A DNA stretch of 64,000 nucleotides, taken from contig JAUSFB010000030.1 in assembly GCA_030651575.1 (NCBI GenBank), forward strand, positions 124,001-188,000, written 5' to 3'. The notes beneath the pieces are model-generated. The model was not told where the DNA came from. It saw nothing but the letters and a program-made list of their open reading frames with translations, and searched no databases. Below are positions 29,998 to 40,680 of the stretch, one piece after another (the first letter of the stretch is position 1; each line of letters begins with the position of its first letter). Origin of the DNA: Phaeospirillum sp. (GTDB lineage: Bacteria; Pseudomonadota; Alphaproteobacteria; Rhodospirillales; Magnetospirillaceae). The position numbers were made by a program, and so were the translations under genes.

Positions 29998-30552
29998 TTA
30001 CGATCTGAATGGCGACCGGCCCGGCAGCATGCGGTGCAGAATTTCATCCTTAAGGATCAGGTGATGGCGCAGCACCGCCACCACATGGCCTGCCAGCACC
30101 AGCGCCAGCACCCAGCCAAGGAGACCGTGACCGGCCTTGAAGGCTTCGCGCAGGCCGTCGTTCTTGGCCACCATCGTCGGCAGGGCCAGCCCGAACACCG
30201 CCACTTCGCGACCGGCGCTTTGCGACATCAAGATGCCGTCGATGGGGATGGCCAGCATCAGGATATAGAGGGTGATATGGCCAAGCTGGGCCGTCAGCCG
30301 CTCCCTCATGGGCATGGAATTGGGCAATGGCGGCTGCGGCCGCGCCACCCGCCAGGCCAGGCGTCCCAGCACCAGCGCCAGCATGACGACGCCGATCGAC
30401 TTGTGCAGGCCGACCACCTCGGTCCGCATGGCGCCCTTGGGCAAGGCGTCGATCATGTGCCCGACCACCCAGATGGCCATGATGGCGGCCGCCATTCCCC
30501 AGTGCAGGGCGCGGGCAACCGGGTCGTAACGTTCTGGCGCGGTGGCGGTCAT
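29998..30552 (-). CDS. cytochrome b561 family membrane protein
   Basis: 184 residues from the ATG at 30552. Four transmembrane helices carry His residues suited to two b hemes: ARALHWGMA (helix 1), VVGLHKSIGVVML (helix 2), AGHGLLGWVLALVLAGHVVAVLRHH (helix 4). This is the prokaryotic b561 type that moves electrons between membrane quinones and periplasmic or membrane partners. It ends convergent with the cation exporter gene, 4 bases apart, and is not in an operon with a recognisable redox partner. Confidence 0.88.
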   Translation of the reverse strand: MTATAPERYDPVARALHWGMAAAIMAIWVVGHMIDALPKGAMRTEVVGLHKSIGVVMLALVLGRLAWRVARPQPPLPNSMPMRERLTAQLGHITLYILMLAIPIDGILMSQSAGREVAVFGLALPTMVAKNDGLREAFKAGHGLLGWVLALVLAGHVVAVLRHHLILKDEILHRMLPGRSPFRS

Positions 30553-30682
30553 GGCGAAACTCTCGATAAACTTGCGCGATCGCGCCACGGTAGCACAGTC
30601 GCGACGGGTGCGGGTGGTTGACTTTGGCGGGCCAAGGCCTACCCTCCACATGGTTTGGCGAGCGGTGGGGAGGCCGGTGACG

Positions 30683-31660
30683 ATGCAGCGGGTTTGGGTG
30701 CAAAGGGTGCGGCTGGTGGCGATTTTGGCATCGCTGGCAGGCGTCGCCGCCTGTGGCGAGCCCCCCTCCGTCCGGGGATATCCTCCCCAGGCGGCATCGT
30801 GGCCCACGCCGCCGCCGCCGCCGCCGGAGGTCGTCGCGCCGCCGCCCATTCCCCAGGTGCCGCTGAACATCCCGACCGCCATCGCCGCCGATCCCGAGGC
30901 CCAGCGTTTCTATGCCCTGCGCCGTCTGGTGGCGGCGGGGCTGGCGACGCCGGAGGAAGCGGAGGCCCGGCGCACCGCCAATCTGGGCGCCCTGCTGCCC
31001 TATTCGGAGCCGCCGCCGGCGGCGGGGCTGGCTCGGCCGGCGCCGTTGCAGATGATCGCCGATCAGATCGCGCGGCTGTCGGCCCGCCCGCCCGCCCTGG
31101 CTGCCGAGGCCGCCACCGAGCGGGGTTTCCTGTTGGAGAGCCTGCTGCCCCAGGAGCCCAAGACACGGGCCGCCCCGGCCCGCATCGCCCCCGATGCGCT
31201 AAAGCTTGGCCGCGACCGCGTCGACACCATGGCCCGGCTCGGTCTGGTGAATTCGGACGAACGTATGCGTGAGCTGGCCACCATCGCCCAGGGCGAGCGG
31301 GTTCTAGCCAATACTCCGCCGCCCCCGCCGCCGCCCAAGAAGAAGCCCAGGAAGAAGCCGGCGCAGGCCCTCAAACCGGGCGATGTGCCGGGCGGGGTCA
31401 TTCCCCCCAGCGGCAAGGGGCCGGTCGGGCTCCATCTGCTGTCCATGGCCTCGGACCATCTGACCGCCAAGGCGGTGGACGCGCTGAAGAAGGAATACCC
31501 CGAACTGGCGCCGCTGGAGTTCAAGGCGGTGAAGACCGATATTCCCGACCTGGGCACCACCTACCGATTGCTGGCCGGCCCCATCCCGGCGGCCGAGGCC
31601 GAACCGTTCTGCGTGGCGCTGCGGGCCAAGGGGCAGTCCTGCGCGGTCGCCAGTTACTGA
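30683..31660 (+). CDS. lipoprotein with C-terminal SPOR-like domain
   Basis: 325 residues from the ATG at 30683 (GGGGAGG about 9 bases upstream). The signal peptide LVAILASLAGVAAC has a lipobox ending at Cys, then a Pro-rich linker (WPTPPPPPPEVVAPP). A helical middle part with FYALRRLVAAGLATPEEAEARR follows, then a second Pro/Lys linker (PPPPPPPKKKPRKKP). The last about 80 residues (GLHLLSMASDHLTAKAVDAL ... TTYRLLAGPIPAAEAEPFC) look like a SPOR domain, which binds denuded glycan strands at the septum. I infer a cell-envelope lipoprotein linked to peptidoglycan. The assignment of SPOR is by motif and could be tested by structure prediction. Confidence 0.75.
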   Translation: MQRVWVQRVRLVAILASLAGVAACGEPPSVRGYPPQAASWPTPPPPPPEVVAPPPIPQVPLNIPTAIAADPEAQRFYALRRLVAAGLATPEEAEARRTANLGALLPYSEPPPAAGLARPAPLQMIADQIARLSARPPALAAEAATERGFLLESLLPQEPKTRAAPARIAPDALKLGRDRVDTMARLGLVNSDERMRELATIAQGERVLANTPPPPPPPKKKPRKKPAQALKPGDVPGGVIPPSGKGPVGLHLLSMASDHLTAKAVDALKKEYPELAPLEFKAVKTDIPDLGTTYRLLAGPIPAAEAEPFCVALRAKGQSCAVASY

Positions 31661-31666
31661 ACGCCG

Positions 31667-33568
31667 TCACACATGCTTTAACCGGTCATAGACGTCGAGG
31701 ACCCGAGGCATCACCCGGTCCAGCGCCTCGACCACCTCGGCGTCGAAATGGGTTCCCACGTCCATGTGGATGATGTCGAGCGCCTTTTCGACGCTGAACG
31801 CGTCCTTGTAGGGCCGCTTTGAGGTCAGGGCGTCGAAGACGTCGGCCACCGCGACGATCCGGGCGGACAGGGGGATCGCGTCGCCTGCGAGGCCGTTGGG
31901 ATAGCCGCTGCCGTCCCACTTCTCGTGATGGCTCTCGGCGATTTCGATGCCGATCTGAAAGACGCTGCGGCCCAGTTCGTTCATCCGTTGCTCGCACAGG
32001 CGCAAGACCTCGGCCCCGATCAGCGGGTGCTTGTTCATCTCGCGGCGCTCTTCGTCGTCCAGTCGGCCCGGCTTTAGCAGGACCCGGTCGGCGATGCCGA
32101 CCTTGCCGATATCGTGCATGGGGGCAAAACGGTGGAGCGCCCGCACATAGCCGGGATCGATGATGTCGCGATAGGCGGCGCGGCGGCCCAGATCCTCGGC
32201 GATGAAGGCGGAATACAGGCTCATGCGGACCAGATGATCGCCGGTTTCCGGATCGCGGCTTTCCGCCAGTTTGGCCAGTCCCTGGACCGCCGCCACCACC
32301 AGGGCGTCCATGGCCAGGGTGCGCGACAGTACCGCGTCGACCTGAGTGGCCATGTTGCCGAGGAATTGGCGTTGCTCTGGCGTATAGGCGTCGTCCAGCA
32401 TCGACGCCACCGCCAGGACGGCGCCGCCGTCGCGAATGCTGCCCATGGGCAGCAGCAGGACGGTCTTGACGCCGCCGCCCCGCATGGCCTCGGCCAGGGG
32501 ACCGGCCGTGGCGCCGGTGATCAGGGGCTGGCGGTCGCGAACCGTTTGGTCCAGCAGGGGATCGGCCAGATCGGGCCAGTGGGCGACGGCCTCGCCGTGG
32601 CGGCTTTCCACCTTGAAGCGGCCGCCCTCGGGAGCCGCCACCAACAGCACCAGCCCGTCGACCGCCACAAACCGGCGGAAGGCGTGGACGATGAAGTCCA
32701 TGGTCTCGCGCAGGTCGCAGCCCCGGCCGATATGCTCGATCAGGCCGAACATGCCGTGCAGCCGCAGGGACAGGTCGTTGAAGGCTCGGGTCATGCGGCC
32801 GAACTCGGCGGTGTTGGCCTCTTCCACCTGAAAACCCAGATCGCCCGCCGCCACGCGGGTGAAGCCGGCGACGGCGCGGTCCAGCGGCCGCAGGATGGCG
32901 CGACTGAGCAGTATCAGGATGACCCCGGTCACCAGGGCGCCGCCCGCCAGCATGCCGACGATCAGCAGACGGACCAGCCGCAGCTTGCCCTCCATCATCG
33001 CCTGAAACGCTTTGGCCAGATCTTCGGTGGAAGCCACCAGGGCCGGTCCGTTGTTCAGCAGATAGCCGGCCATGGCCAAGGTGCGTGGACGCAGCGGGTC
33101 GCCGCCGCGCGCGGCCTCCAACCCGGTCCGGTAGCGCCGCCATTGCGCGACCGTGGCGTCAAGCTGGCTGGTCGAGGGGCGGTCCCAGTTGCAGGTCAGC
33201 GCCTCTTCGCGGCCGGTCAGGTCGGCCGGCAGTTCGCGATTGGCAAAGCCGATGACGATCCGCTCGTAAAGATCGACCCGCTCGGCGGTGGCGCGCTCGA
33301 ACAAGCCGAAATTCTGGTCCAGCGATCCCCCCTGCAAGACGCCTCGGCTGAGGACATCGTTGGCCTGCTGCTCCAGCGAGGCGGCGATCACCCGCATCTG
33401 ACCGGCGAGGTTCAAGATCTGGTAATCGTGCTTGCGCAGGTCCAGTTCGTACAAGATGAAGCCGGCGGCTCCGGCCAGGAAGGTGCAAAGGATCGCCAGT
33501 GATCCACCCAGCCAGCCCCGAACCGAAGTGACCCGGCGGCCCCGCTTCTCCGTCGCCGATATCCGCAT
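31667..33568 (-). CDS. membrane HAMP-GAF-HD-GYP phosphodiesterase
   Basis: 633 residues. Two TM helices (about 17-40 and 190-215) flank a periplasmic region. A HAMP domain, a GAF-like domain (about 270-410) and an HD-GYP domain follow. The HD-GYP part shows GDHLVRMSLYSAFIAEDLG, the HD pair in MHDIGKVGIADRVLLKPG, HPLIGAEVL, ESHHEKWDGSGYPNGLAG (the GYP motif) and VADVFDALTSKRPYK, so it should hydrolyse c-di-GMP (or related cyclic dinucleotides). It is monocistronic and ends 7 bases from the convergent SPOR lipoprotein gene. It is the second predicted active c-di-GMP hydrolase in the window. Confidence 0.92.
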   Translation of the reverse strand: MRISATEKRGRRVTSVRGWLGGSLAILCTFLAGAAGFILYELDLRKHDYQILNLAGQMRVIAASLEQQANDVLSRGVLQGGSLDQNFGLFERATAERVDLYERIVIGFANRELPADLTGREEALTCNWDRPSTSQLDATVAQWRRYRTGLEAARGGDPLRPRTLAMAGYLLNNGPALVASTEDLAKAFQAMMEGKLRLVRLLIVGMLAGGALVTGVILILLSRAILRPLDRAVAGFTRVAAGDLGFQVEEANTAEFGRMTRAFNDLSLRLHGMFGLIEHIGRGCDLRETMDFIVHAFRRFVAVDGLVLLVAAPEGGRFKVESRHGEAVAHWPDLADPLLDQTVRDRQPLITGATAGPLAEAMRGGGVKTVLLLPMGSIRDGGAVLAVASMLDDAYTPEQRQFLGNMATQVDAVLSRTLAMDALVVAAVQGLAKLAESRDPETGDHLVRMSLYSAFIAEDLGRRAAYRDIIDPGYVRALHRFAPMHDIGKVGIADRVLLKPGRLDDEERREMNKHPLIGAEVLRLCEQRMNELGRSVFQIGIEIAESHHEKWDGSGYPNGLAGDAIPLSARIVAVADVFDALTSKRPYKDAFSVEKALDIIHMDVGTHFDAEVVEALDRVMPRVLDVYDRLKHV

Positions 33569-33676
33569 GATCGCCTTGCCCTCTTTGGATTTATAGATTC
33601 ACCGGGATCGCGAGTCCGCAGCAGAGAGGGAAAAGGTTACCTGGAAGACGAAAAAAAACGCGACCGCCAGAATGCC

Positions 33677-33982
33677 TCAGGAACCGGCCCTCTCTCGGCG
33701 CAGGGCGAGCATCTTTTCGCGGATATCGTCGGGGATGCCCCAATCGTTGACGTGGAGCCCCGGCGGCATCCGCTCGTTCAGATGCTCATCGACCAGATTA
33801 TGGATCAGGTCAAGCTCACCCTCGGCGATGCAGTGGTTGATGTGAAGAAAGGCGCGAAGCCGCTGCCGCAGAACCTCGGGACCGTCATGGGTCTGTAGGA
33901 ACTGGTACACTCTTTCGAACCGGGCGAAGTCGGGCGGCACCCTGCATGCGGACCGCTTGTCACAGCTTTGGCAGACTTGCAT
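33677..33982 (-). CDS. small protein with Cys cluster, unknown function
   Basis: 101 residues from the ATG at 33982, set by GGGAGG 5 bases upstream. The N-terminus carries a compact MQVCQSCDKRSAC motif (CxxCxxxxxC) that could bind Zn or an iron-sulfur cluster. The rest is helical and charged (FARFERVYQFLQTHDG, CIAEGELDLIHNLVDEHL). No signal peptide and no recognised family. It stands between the HD-GYP gene and tRNA-Pro, apparently transcribed alone. Confidence 0.7.
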   Translation of the reverse strand: MQVCQSCDKRSACRVPPDFARFERVYQFLQTHDGPEVLRQRLRAFLHINHCIAEGELDLIHNLVDEHLNERMPPGLHVNDWGIPDDIREKMLALRRERAGS

Positions 33983-34185
33983 CTTCACCTCCCGCGTCGC
34001 AGAGAGAAAGTATGTCACCATGGCGCATGGATGGGCGACTCCGAATTTTCATCATCGGGGAATGGCAGGCCCGCAATTTTTAAAGGCTTCCCGCTTGGGT
34101 GGCGGCGGAATTCTCGGTTTAGCAGGCGCAAAATACCTTTGCGAAGCCGCGATGTTGGCGCTATAAGAAGCGCCTCGCAGGCGAC

Positions 34186-34262
34186 CGGAGTGTAGCTCAG
34201 CCTGGTAGAGCACTGTCTTCGGGAGGCAGGGGCCGGAGGTTCGAATCCTCTCACTCCGACCA
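34186..34262 (+). tRNA. tRNA-Pro (anticodon CGG)
   Basis: 77 bases including encoded CCA. Acceptor CGGAGTG pairs with CACTCCG, discriminator A, D-arm TAGCTCAGCCTGGTAGAGCA, anticodon loop TTCGGGA with CGG at 34220-34222, T arm GGAGGTTCGAATCCTCT. A strong terminator follows immediately. Confidence 0.96.
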
Positions 34263-34264
34263 AT

Positions 34265-34306
34265 AAAGGCCAGTCAATCCCATGGGTTGACTGGCCTTTA
34301 CCTTTT
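34265..34306 (+). terminator. strong terminator of tRNA-Pro
   Basis: AAAGGCCAGTCAA and TTGACTGGCCTTT form a perfect 13-bp stem. The loop TCCCATGGG can itself pair, and ACCTTTT follows. The stem ends in A/T tracts on both sides, so it may also end transcription of the convergent ferredoxin gene. Confidence 0.9.
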
Positions 34307-34355
34307 CGGGTCAATTCATTGGCGAATGGCCCGCCGGGGCTTTTGCGGCGCTCCG

Positions 34356-34739
34356 CTATCGGCGCAGTTCGATCTCGACGCCCGGATCTCCCGAGAATTC
34401 CACCAAGATGTCTTCTCCACGGACGATGTACTGACAGGCCAGCCGGTAGGGCGGCGGCATGTCATTGGTCTCGGCGTGCTCCAGTTGTCCCTTGTTCAAC
34501 TTGCCATTGACCGACAGTGTCAGCTTTTCCTTGTCGGTCAGGTGGACCGCCATGGGCGTGTTGTCGCCCAGGACCGTCACCTTGACCAGGCACGAGCCGC
34601 ATTCCCCATCCTGGCACTGGCAGGGAATGGCGATATTGTGCTGCTTGGCGACCCCCAGCAGGGTCTTGTTATCGCCCGCCACCGCATAGACGGTGATATC
34701 CTTGCCCAAGCTGGGGGCGCTGAAGGTTACGTTGGCCAT
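34356..34739 (-). CDS. [2Fe-2S] ferredoxin, plant type
   Basis: 127 residues from the ATG at 34739 (GAGAGGA 7 bases upstream). A plant/adrenodoxin-like fold holds the four cluster ligands: CQDGECGSC (C-x4-C-x2-C, with an extra Cys two residues before) and a final Cys in YRLACQYIV. The inserted SVNGKLNKGQLEHAE segment and acidic C-terminus (ILVEFSGDPGVEIE) are not those of Isc-type ferredoxin, so an electron donor to a dedicated enzyme is more likely, but no partner gene is adjacent. A FdxD-like role in nitrogen-fixing relatives is possible and not established here. Confidence 0.88.
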   Translation of the reverse strand: MANVTFSAPSLGKDITVYAVAGDNKTLLGVAKQHNIAIPCQCQDGECGSCLVKVTVLGDNTPMAVHLTDKEKLTLSVNGKLNKGQLEHAETNDMPPPYRLACQYIVRGEDILVEFSGDPGVEIELRR

Positions 34740-34892
34740 GTTTGATCCTCTCCCGGAATTTGAGTGACCGGGGTGGCGTTGCAATGGCGGTGCCATCTGG
34801 AGAACGGCAAGATTGCTGGGGTTCTGGGCTGTCGTACATCCGACAGAGGGTCCGAGACCCGACAGAGATAAGGACGCCCGCGCGACCAAAAC

Positions 34893-34917
34893 AAAAAACC
34901 CCGCTGAGTGAGCGGGG
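34893..34917 (-). terminator. terminator of tRNA-Leu(GAG)
   Basis: Read on the reverse strand: CCCCGCT, 5-base loop, AGCGGGG, then TTTTTT and GTTTT. A textbook rho-independent terminator about 60 bases after the tRNA. Confidence 0.9.
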
Positions 34918-34977
34918 GTCTTCGTGATTTCCTGGCGGTTACGTCATGGTGGAGAACGCAACATTCCAGCAATACCT

Positions 34978-35064
34978 TGGTGCGGCCAAGAAGACTCGAA
35001 CTTCCACGGGTGTTACCCCACAAGCACCTCAAGCTTGCGCGTCTACCAATTCCGCCATGGCCGC
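34978..35064 (-). tRNA. tRNA-Leu (anticodon GAG)
   Basis: 87-base class II tRNA with encoded CCA. Acceptor GCGGCCA pairs with TGGCCGC, D-arm GCGGAATTGGTAGACGC, anticodon stem CAAGC/GCTTG around loop TTGAGGT, long variable arm, T arm with GTTCGAGTC. The anticodon is complementary to 35028-35030. Confidence 0.96.
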
Positions 35065-35153
35065 TTACCTTGGTAGCTCGAAGGACTTGCCAACGAGGAG
35101 ACAGGGGAATACCAAATCAATCCGGCTAAATCAAGCGCTGTCCCGGAGATCGC

Positions 35154-35789
35154 ATGTCTTTTCCTGTCGAGTGGCGGATTTCGGAGCAAAAGGTGGCCTA
35201 TCCCCAGGCCGTGGCCGAGATGGAAGCCCGCGTTGCCGCCATTCGGGCCGGCGCCCTGCCCGAGTTGGTCTGGCTGTTGGAGCACCCGCCGCTTTACACC
35301 GGCGGGACCAGCGCCAATCCGGCCGATCTGGTGGAGCCCGACCGCTTTCCGGTGTTCGCCAGCGGGCGCGGCGGCCAGTACACCTATCACGGCCCCGGTC
35401 AACGGGTGGCCTATGTGATGCTGGACCTGAAGCGGCGAGGTCCTGATGTGCGGGCCTATGTGCAGAATCTGGAGGAGTGGCTGATCCGCGCCCTGGCCCG
35501 CTTCGTGGTCAAGGGCGAGCGCCGGTGCGGCCGGGTCGGTATCTGGGTCGATCGGGGCGGTGGCCGCGAGGACAAAATCGCCGCCATCGGCGTCCGGGTC
35601 CGTCAGTGGGTGACCTTCCACGGGATCGCCATCAATCTCGACCCCGACCTGTCGCACTTTCAAGGCATCGTGCCCTGCGGCATCCGCGAGCACGGCGTCA
35701 CCTCGCTGTGGGATCTGGGGCTCACTCCCACCATGGCCGACCTCGACTGCGCCCTGATGGCCAGCTTCGTCGAGGTGTTCGGGGAATAG
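35154..35789 (+). CDS. lipB: octanoyl-(acyl carrier protein):protein octanoyltransferase
   Basis: 211 residues; ATG 5 bases after GGAGA. LipB moves octanoyl from ACP to the lipoyl domains of 2-oxoacid dehydrogenases. Family motifs are [59 protein letters not shown] and IVPCGI, which includes the catalytic Cys with the Lys of the KIAAIG segment. It ends directly against the convergent iminopeptidase gene. Confidence 0.96.
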   Translation: MSFPVEWRISEQKVAYPQAVAEMEARVAAIRAGALPELVWLLEHPPLYTGGTSANPADLVEPDRFPVFASGRGGQYTYHGPGQRVAYVMLDLKRRGPDVRAYVQNLEEWLIRALARFVVKGERRCGRVGIWVDRGGGREDKIAAIGVRVRQWVTFHGIAINLDPDLSHFQGIVPCGIREHGVTSLWDLGLTPTMADLDCALMASFVEVFGE

Positions 35790-36734
35790 TCACCACCGGA
35801 TCGCCAGCCGCTTCATGTCCTCCACCGCTTCGACCAGGGCGGTGCGGGTGCCGGGCTCCATGGCGGAATGACCGGCATCGGCGACGATGGTCAGCCGCGT
35901 TCCCGGCCATGCCCGCGCCAGTTCCTCGGCGGTGGCGGGGGGGCAGACGATGTCATAGCGGCCTTGAACGACGATGGCGGGCAAGTGCCGGATCCGGTCC
36001 AGGCCAGCCAGCAGTTGGTTCGTCCCCAAAAAGCCCTCGTGAATCATGTAATGAGCCTCGATCCGGGCCGTGGCGAGGGCTCCCGGCCCATCCGTCCCGC
36101 CACCGCCGTCGCGCGGCAGCAATCGGGCGCAGGCCTCCTCGTAGCCACACCACACCTTTGCCGCCGGCATGTGAACCGAGGGATCGGGGTTGTTGAGCCG
36201 GCGCATATAGGCGGCCAGCGGATCGCCGCGCTCGGCCTGCGGCAAGAAGTCGATGAAGCGGCGCCACGCCTCTGGAAAAAAGCACCCCATGCCGGTCAGG
36301 AACCACTCCACCTCGTGCGGGCGGAACAAGAAGACGCCGCGCATGACAAAGCCGGTGACGCGCTGGGGATGGGCCTGACCATAGGCCAGCGCCAGGGTGC
36401 TGCCCCACGAGCCGCCGAACAGCAGCCAGCGTTCGACCCCCAGATGGGCGCGCAAGGCGTCCATGTCGGCCACCAGATGGGCGGTGGTGTTGGCGGTGAT
36501 GCAGGAATGCGGCTCCGACCGCCCGCAACCGCGCTGATCGAACAGCACGATGCGCCAAAAGCCGGGGTCGAAGAACCGGCGATAGGTCGGAACCGTCCCC
36601 GCCCCCGGCCCGCCATGGACGAAGACCACCACCGGCCCGGCCGGATTTCCCGAGACCTCCCAGTAGAGGCTGTGTCCTTCTCCCACCTCCAGCATCCCGG
36701 CGGCGTACGACTCGAACGGTGGAAACAGGTCCAT
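35790..36734 (-). CDS. pip: proline iminopeptidase
   Basis: 314 residues from the ATG at 36734 (GAGGA just upstream; a longer frame would add 21 residues). An alpha/beta hydrolase of family S33 that removes N-terminal proline. It shows HGGPGAG oxyanion loop, FDQRGCGRSEPHS, nucleophile Ser in GGSWGSTLAL, catalytic Asp region VVQGRYDIVCPP and His in ADAGHSAMEP. The PFESYAAGMLEV start is typical of the family. No signal peptide, so cytosolic. It is the gene convergent with lipB. Confidence 0.94.
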   Translation of the reverse strand: MDLFPPFESYAAGMLEVGEGHSLYWEVSGNPAGPVVVFVHGGPGAGTVPTYRRFFDPGFWRIVLFDQRGCGRSEPHSCITANTTAHLVADMDALRAHLGVERWLLFGGSWGSTLALAYGQAHPQRVTGFVMRGVFLFRPHEVEWFLTGMGCFFPEAWRRFIDFLPQAERGDPLAAYMRRLNNPDPSVHMPAAKVWCGYEEACARLLPRDGGGGTDGPGALATARIEAHYMIHEGFLGTNQLLAGLDRIRHLPAIVVQGRYDIVCPPATAEELARAWPGTRLTIVADAGHSAMEPGTRTALVEAVEDMKRLAIRW

Positions 36735-36820
36735 GATTCCTCGGTATTTTGGGGCGATCCCCACTATGCCATGTCGCCAGGCCATTGACGCCGCCAAATT
36801 GCCGGCCTAAACCCGCCGCC

Positions 36821-37854
36821 ATGAGAGTGGACGATTTCGACTTCGACCTGCCGCGCGATCTGATCGCCGAGCGCCCGGCCGCGCCGCGCGGCTCGGGCCG
36901 GATGCTGCACGTCGCCGAGGTCGGTATGGCCGACCTGACGGTGGCCGATCTGACTGGCTTGCTTCGGCCCGGCGACGTCATGGTCTTCAACGACACCCGC
37001 GTCATTCCGGCCCGGCTGGTGGGAAAGCGGGGGCTGGCCGGAGTCGAGGTGACGCTGCACCAGCGGACCGCCCCGGACAGTTGGAAGGTCTTTGCGCGAC
37101 CGGCCAAGAAGCTGCGCCCCGGCGACCGGGTCGATTTCGCCCCGGACTTCGGTGCCGAGGTGATGGAAAAGGGCGAGGCCGGAGAGGTGACCTTGCGCTT
37201 CGACCGCTCGGGCGGGGATCTGCTGGCGGCGCTGGAGGAATTCGGCCGCATGCCGTTGCCGCCCTATATCCGCAAGGGCGAGGCCGACGAGCGTGACCGC
37301 GCCGACTATCAGACGGTGTTCGCGCGCGAGGCCGGCGCGGTGGCGGCCCCCACCGCCGGACTGCATTTCACCCCGGACCTGCTGGCGGCGCTCGATGCGC
37401 GCGGCGTCCTGCGGGTCGCCGTCACCTTGCATGTGGGAGCGGGAACCTTTCTGCCGGTCAAGGTCGACGACACCATCGACCACCACATGCATTCCGAAAT
37501 CGGCGTGGTCACCGCCGAAGCCGCCGCCGCGATCAACGCCGCCAAGGCCAGGGGCGGCCGGGTGGTGGCGGTGGGGACCACGGCGCTGCGGCTGCTGGAA
37601 AGCGCCAGCGATCCGTTGGGTGTCCTGCACGCCTTCGACGACGCCACCGACATCTTCATCACCCCCGGCCACCGGTTCCGGCTGGTGGATGTGCTGATGA
37701 CCAATTTCCACCTGCCGCGCTCGACTCTGTTCATGCTGGTCGCCGCCTTTCGCGGCCTGGACCGCATGCAGGCCGCCTATGCCCACGCGAAGGCGTCCGG
37801 CTACCGATTTTACTCGTATGGCGACGCCTGCCTGCTGGAACGGAGTGCCCCGTC

Positions 37855-37858
<4 letters not shown>
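36821..37858 (+). CDS. queA: S-adenosylmethionine:tRNA ribosyltransferase-isomerase
   Basis: 345 residues. QueA transfers the ribosyl part of AdoMet to preQ1 in tRNA to form epoxyqueuosine. Motifs: [15 protein letters not shown] at the N-terminus, [35 protein letters not shown] and [47 protein letters not shown]. The ATG at 36821 opens right at the first conserved residues. Its stop overlaps the tgt start by four bases, so the two queuosine enzymes are translationally coupled. Confidence 0.97.
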
Positions 37859-38982
<1,124 letters not shown>

Positions 38983-38998
38983 CCGCTTGGGAGGGGCG

Positions 38999-39547
38999 CT
39001 ATATCAGCAGACGGTCGGCCGACATCTGAACCATCGCCGCGATCAGCAGGTCCAGCAGGACCAGCAGGGCGGCGGCGGTGGGGGTTACTTCCAGCGCCAC
39101 ATGGGCGACATAGGCTTGATAGACCAGCAGCCCCATGGTCAGCGCCAGATTGAGAATGGCGAATTGCGGGAAGAGCTGCACCAGGATGGCCACCGGCAGC
39201 AACACCGCCATCTGAACCACCGCCGACCAGTTATAGGCCACGATGTAGCGGGTGTAGACGTGACTCCGTTGCAGCCCCTCGGCCACATGGGCGACCGCCA
39301 GTGGAAAGGCGACGCAGCCGATGACATAGGCGATCAGATGGACCGTCAGTGCCGCCAGGACGGATTCGGCAAAGGCGCCGTCCAGGGTTTGCAGCACCAG
39401 GAAACCGGGCAGCACCAGCGCCGGCCCCCAGAACGAATGCCAGAACCCGCGATGCGAGGCGTCGAACCAGATCAGGCCGGCGGGGTCGCGCCGCGCCAGT
39501 CGCCACGCGCCGTAGACGCCGCCGATGATTTCGCCGGCGGCGATCAT
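38999..39547 (-). CDS. multi-pass inner-membrane protein, unknown
   Basis: 182 residues from the ATG at 39547, which overlaps the dapE stop codon (ATGA). Four to six hydrophobic helices ([71 protein letters not shown]). The N-terminal [17 protein letters not shown] is cytosolic. It is cotranscribed after dapD-dapE but has no evident lysine-pathway link. I recognise no family with certainty; a YIP1-like fold is a guess. Confidence 0.8.
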   Translation of the reverse strand: MIAAGEIIGGVYGAWRLARRDPAGLIWFDASHRGFWHSFWGPALVLPGFLVLQTLDGAFAESVLAALTVHLIAYVIGCVAFPLAVAHVAEGLQRSHVYTRYIVAYNWSAVVQMAVLLPVAILVQLFPQFAILNLALTMGLLVYQAYVAHVALEVTPTAAALLVLLDLLIAAMVQMSADRLLI

Positions 39548-40680
39548 CCCACGACCTCGACCAGGACGCGGCGATAGATCTCGGTCAGGGCTTCCATGTC
39601 GGCGACGGCCACATGCTCGTCCGACTTGTGTATGGTTTTCCCCACCAGACCGAATTCGACCACCGGGCAATGATTTTTGATGAAGCGGGCGTCCGAGGTG
39701 CCGCCGGTGGTGGACTGGTCGGGCACGAGTCCGGTGACCACCGTCACCGCCTGAGCCAGGGTGGTGGACAGCGCGCCCGGCGGGGTCAGGAACGACTCGC
39801 CCGAAACCTCCACCGAGACCTCGACCGCGCCGCCGGCAGCGGCGGCCGTGTCCCTGATCCACCGCTCCAGCGATGCGCCGCTATGCATGTCGTTGAAACG
39901 GATGTTAAAGCCGGCGCGGGCCTCGGCCGGGGTGACGTTGGTGGCGGAATTGCCCACATCCACCGTGGTCAGCGCCAGGGTCGATGCCTGGAAATGGTCG
40001 TTGCCCTGGTCCAGCGGCGCTTCGGTCAGCCGCCGCAGGATGTCGAGCAGGCGCGGAATCGGATTGTCGGACAGATGGGGATAGGCGGAATGGCCCTGGG
40101 ATCCGAAGACGGTCAGCCGGCAGTTAAGGCTGCCGCGCCGGCCGATTTTCATCATTTCGCCCAGGCGCTGGGGGTTGGTGGGCTCGCCGACGATGCAGGC
40201 GTCGATGGTTTCGCCCCGCGCCGCCAGCCAGTCCAGTACCTTGATGGTGCCGTCCACCGCCGGGCCTTCCTCGTCGCCGGTGATCAGCAGCGAGATGGAG
40301 CCCATGGGCGTCCCGCTTTCCAGCCGCCGGGCCACCGCCGCCACGAAGCAGGCGATGCCGCCCTTCATGTCGGAACTGCCGCGGCCGAACAGCTTGCCCT
40401 CGATCACCGAAGCGGCGAAGGGGGCGACCGTCCAGCCCTTGCCGACCGGCACCACGTCGGTGTGACCGGCGAAACAGAAATTGGGGGCCTGGTCGCCCAG
40501 GCGGGCATAGAGATTGCGGATCTCCGGCCCGCCGGTGGCCGAGCGGATGTGGTGACAGGAAAAGCCGAGGCTTTCCAGGGCGCTGCCCAAGACGTCCATC
40601 GCCCCGGCATCCTCGGGGGTGACGCTGGGGCAACGGATGAGGGCCTGGGCCAGGCCGAGCGGGTCGCGCAGTCCGGTCAA
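39544..40680 (-). CDS. dapE: succinyl-diaminopimelate desuccinylase
   Basis: 378 residues, an M20 metallopeptidase-fold enzyme that removes succinate from N-succinyl-LL-diaminopimelate (lysine and peptidoglycan synthesis). Di-zinc ligands and motifs: [26 protein letters not shown], catalytic Glu in [41 protein letters not shown]. The start overlaps the dapD stop by four bases. The operon order is dapD, dapE, membrane protein. Confidence 0.97.
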   Translation of the reverse strand: MTGLRDPLGLAQALIRCPSVTPEDAGAMDVLGSALESLGFSCHHIRSATGGPEIRNLYARLGDQAPNFCFAGHTDVVPVGKGWTVAPFAASVIEGKLFGRGSSDMKGGIACFVAAVARRLESGTPMGSISLLITGDEEGPAVDGTIKVLDWLAARGETIDACIVGEPTNPQRLGEMMKIGRRGSLNCRLTVFGSQGHSAYPHLSDNPIPRLLDILRRLTEAPLDQGNDHFQASTLALTTVDVGNSATNVTPAEARAGFNIRFNDMHSGASLERWIRDTAAAAGGAVEVSVEVSGESFLTPPGALSTTLAQAVTVVTGLVPDQSTTGGTSDARFIKNHCPVVEFGLVGKTIHKSDEHVAVADMEALTEIYRRVLVEVVG

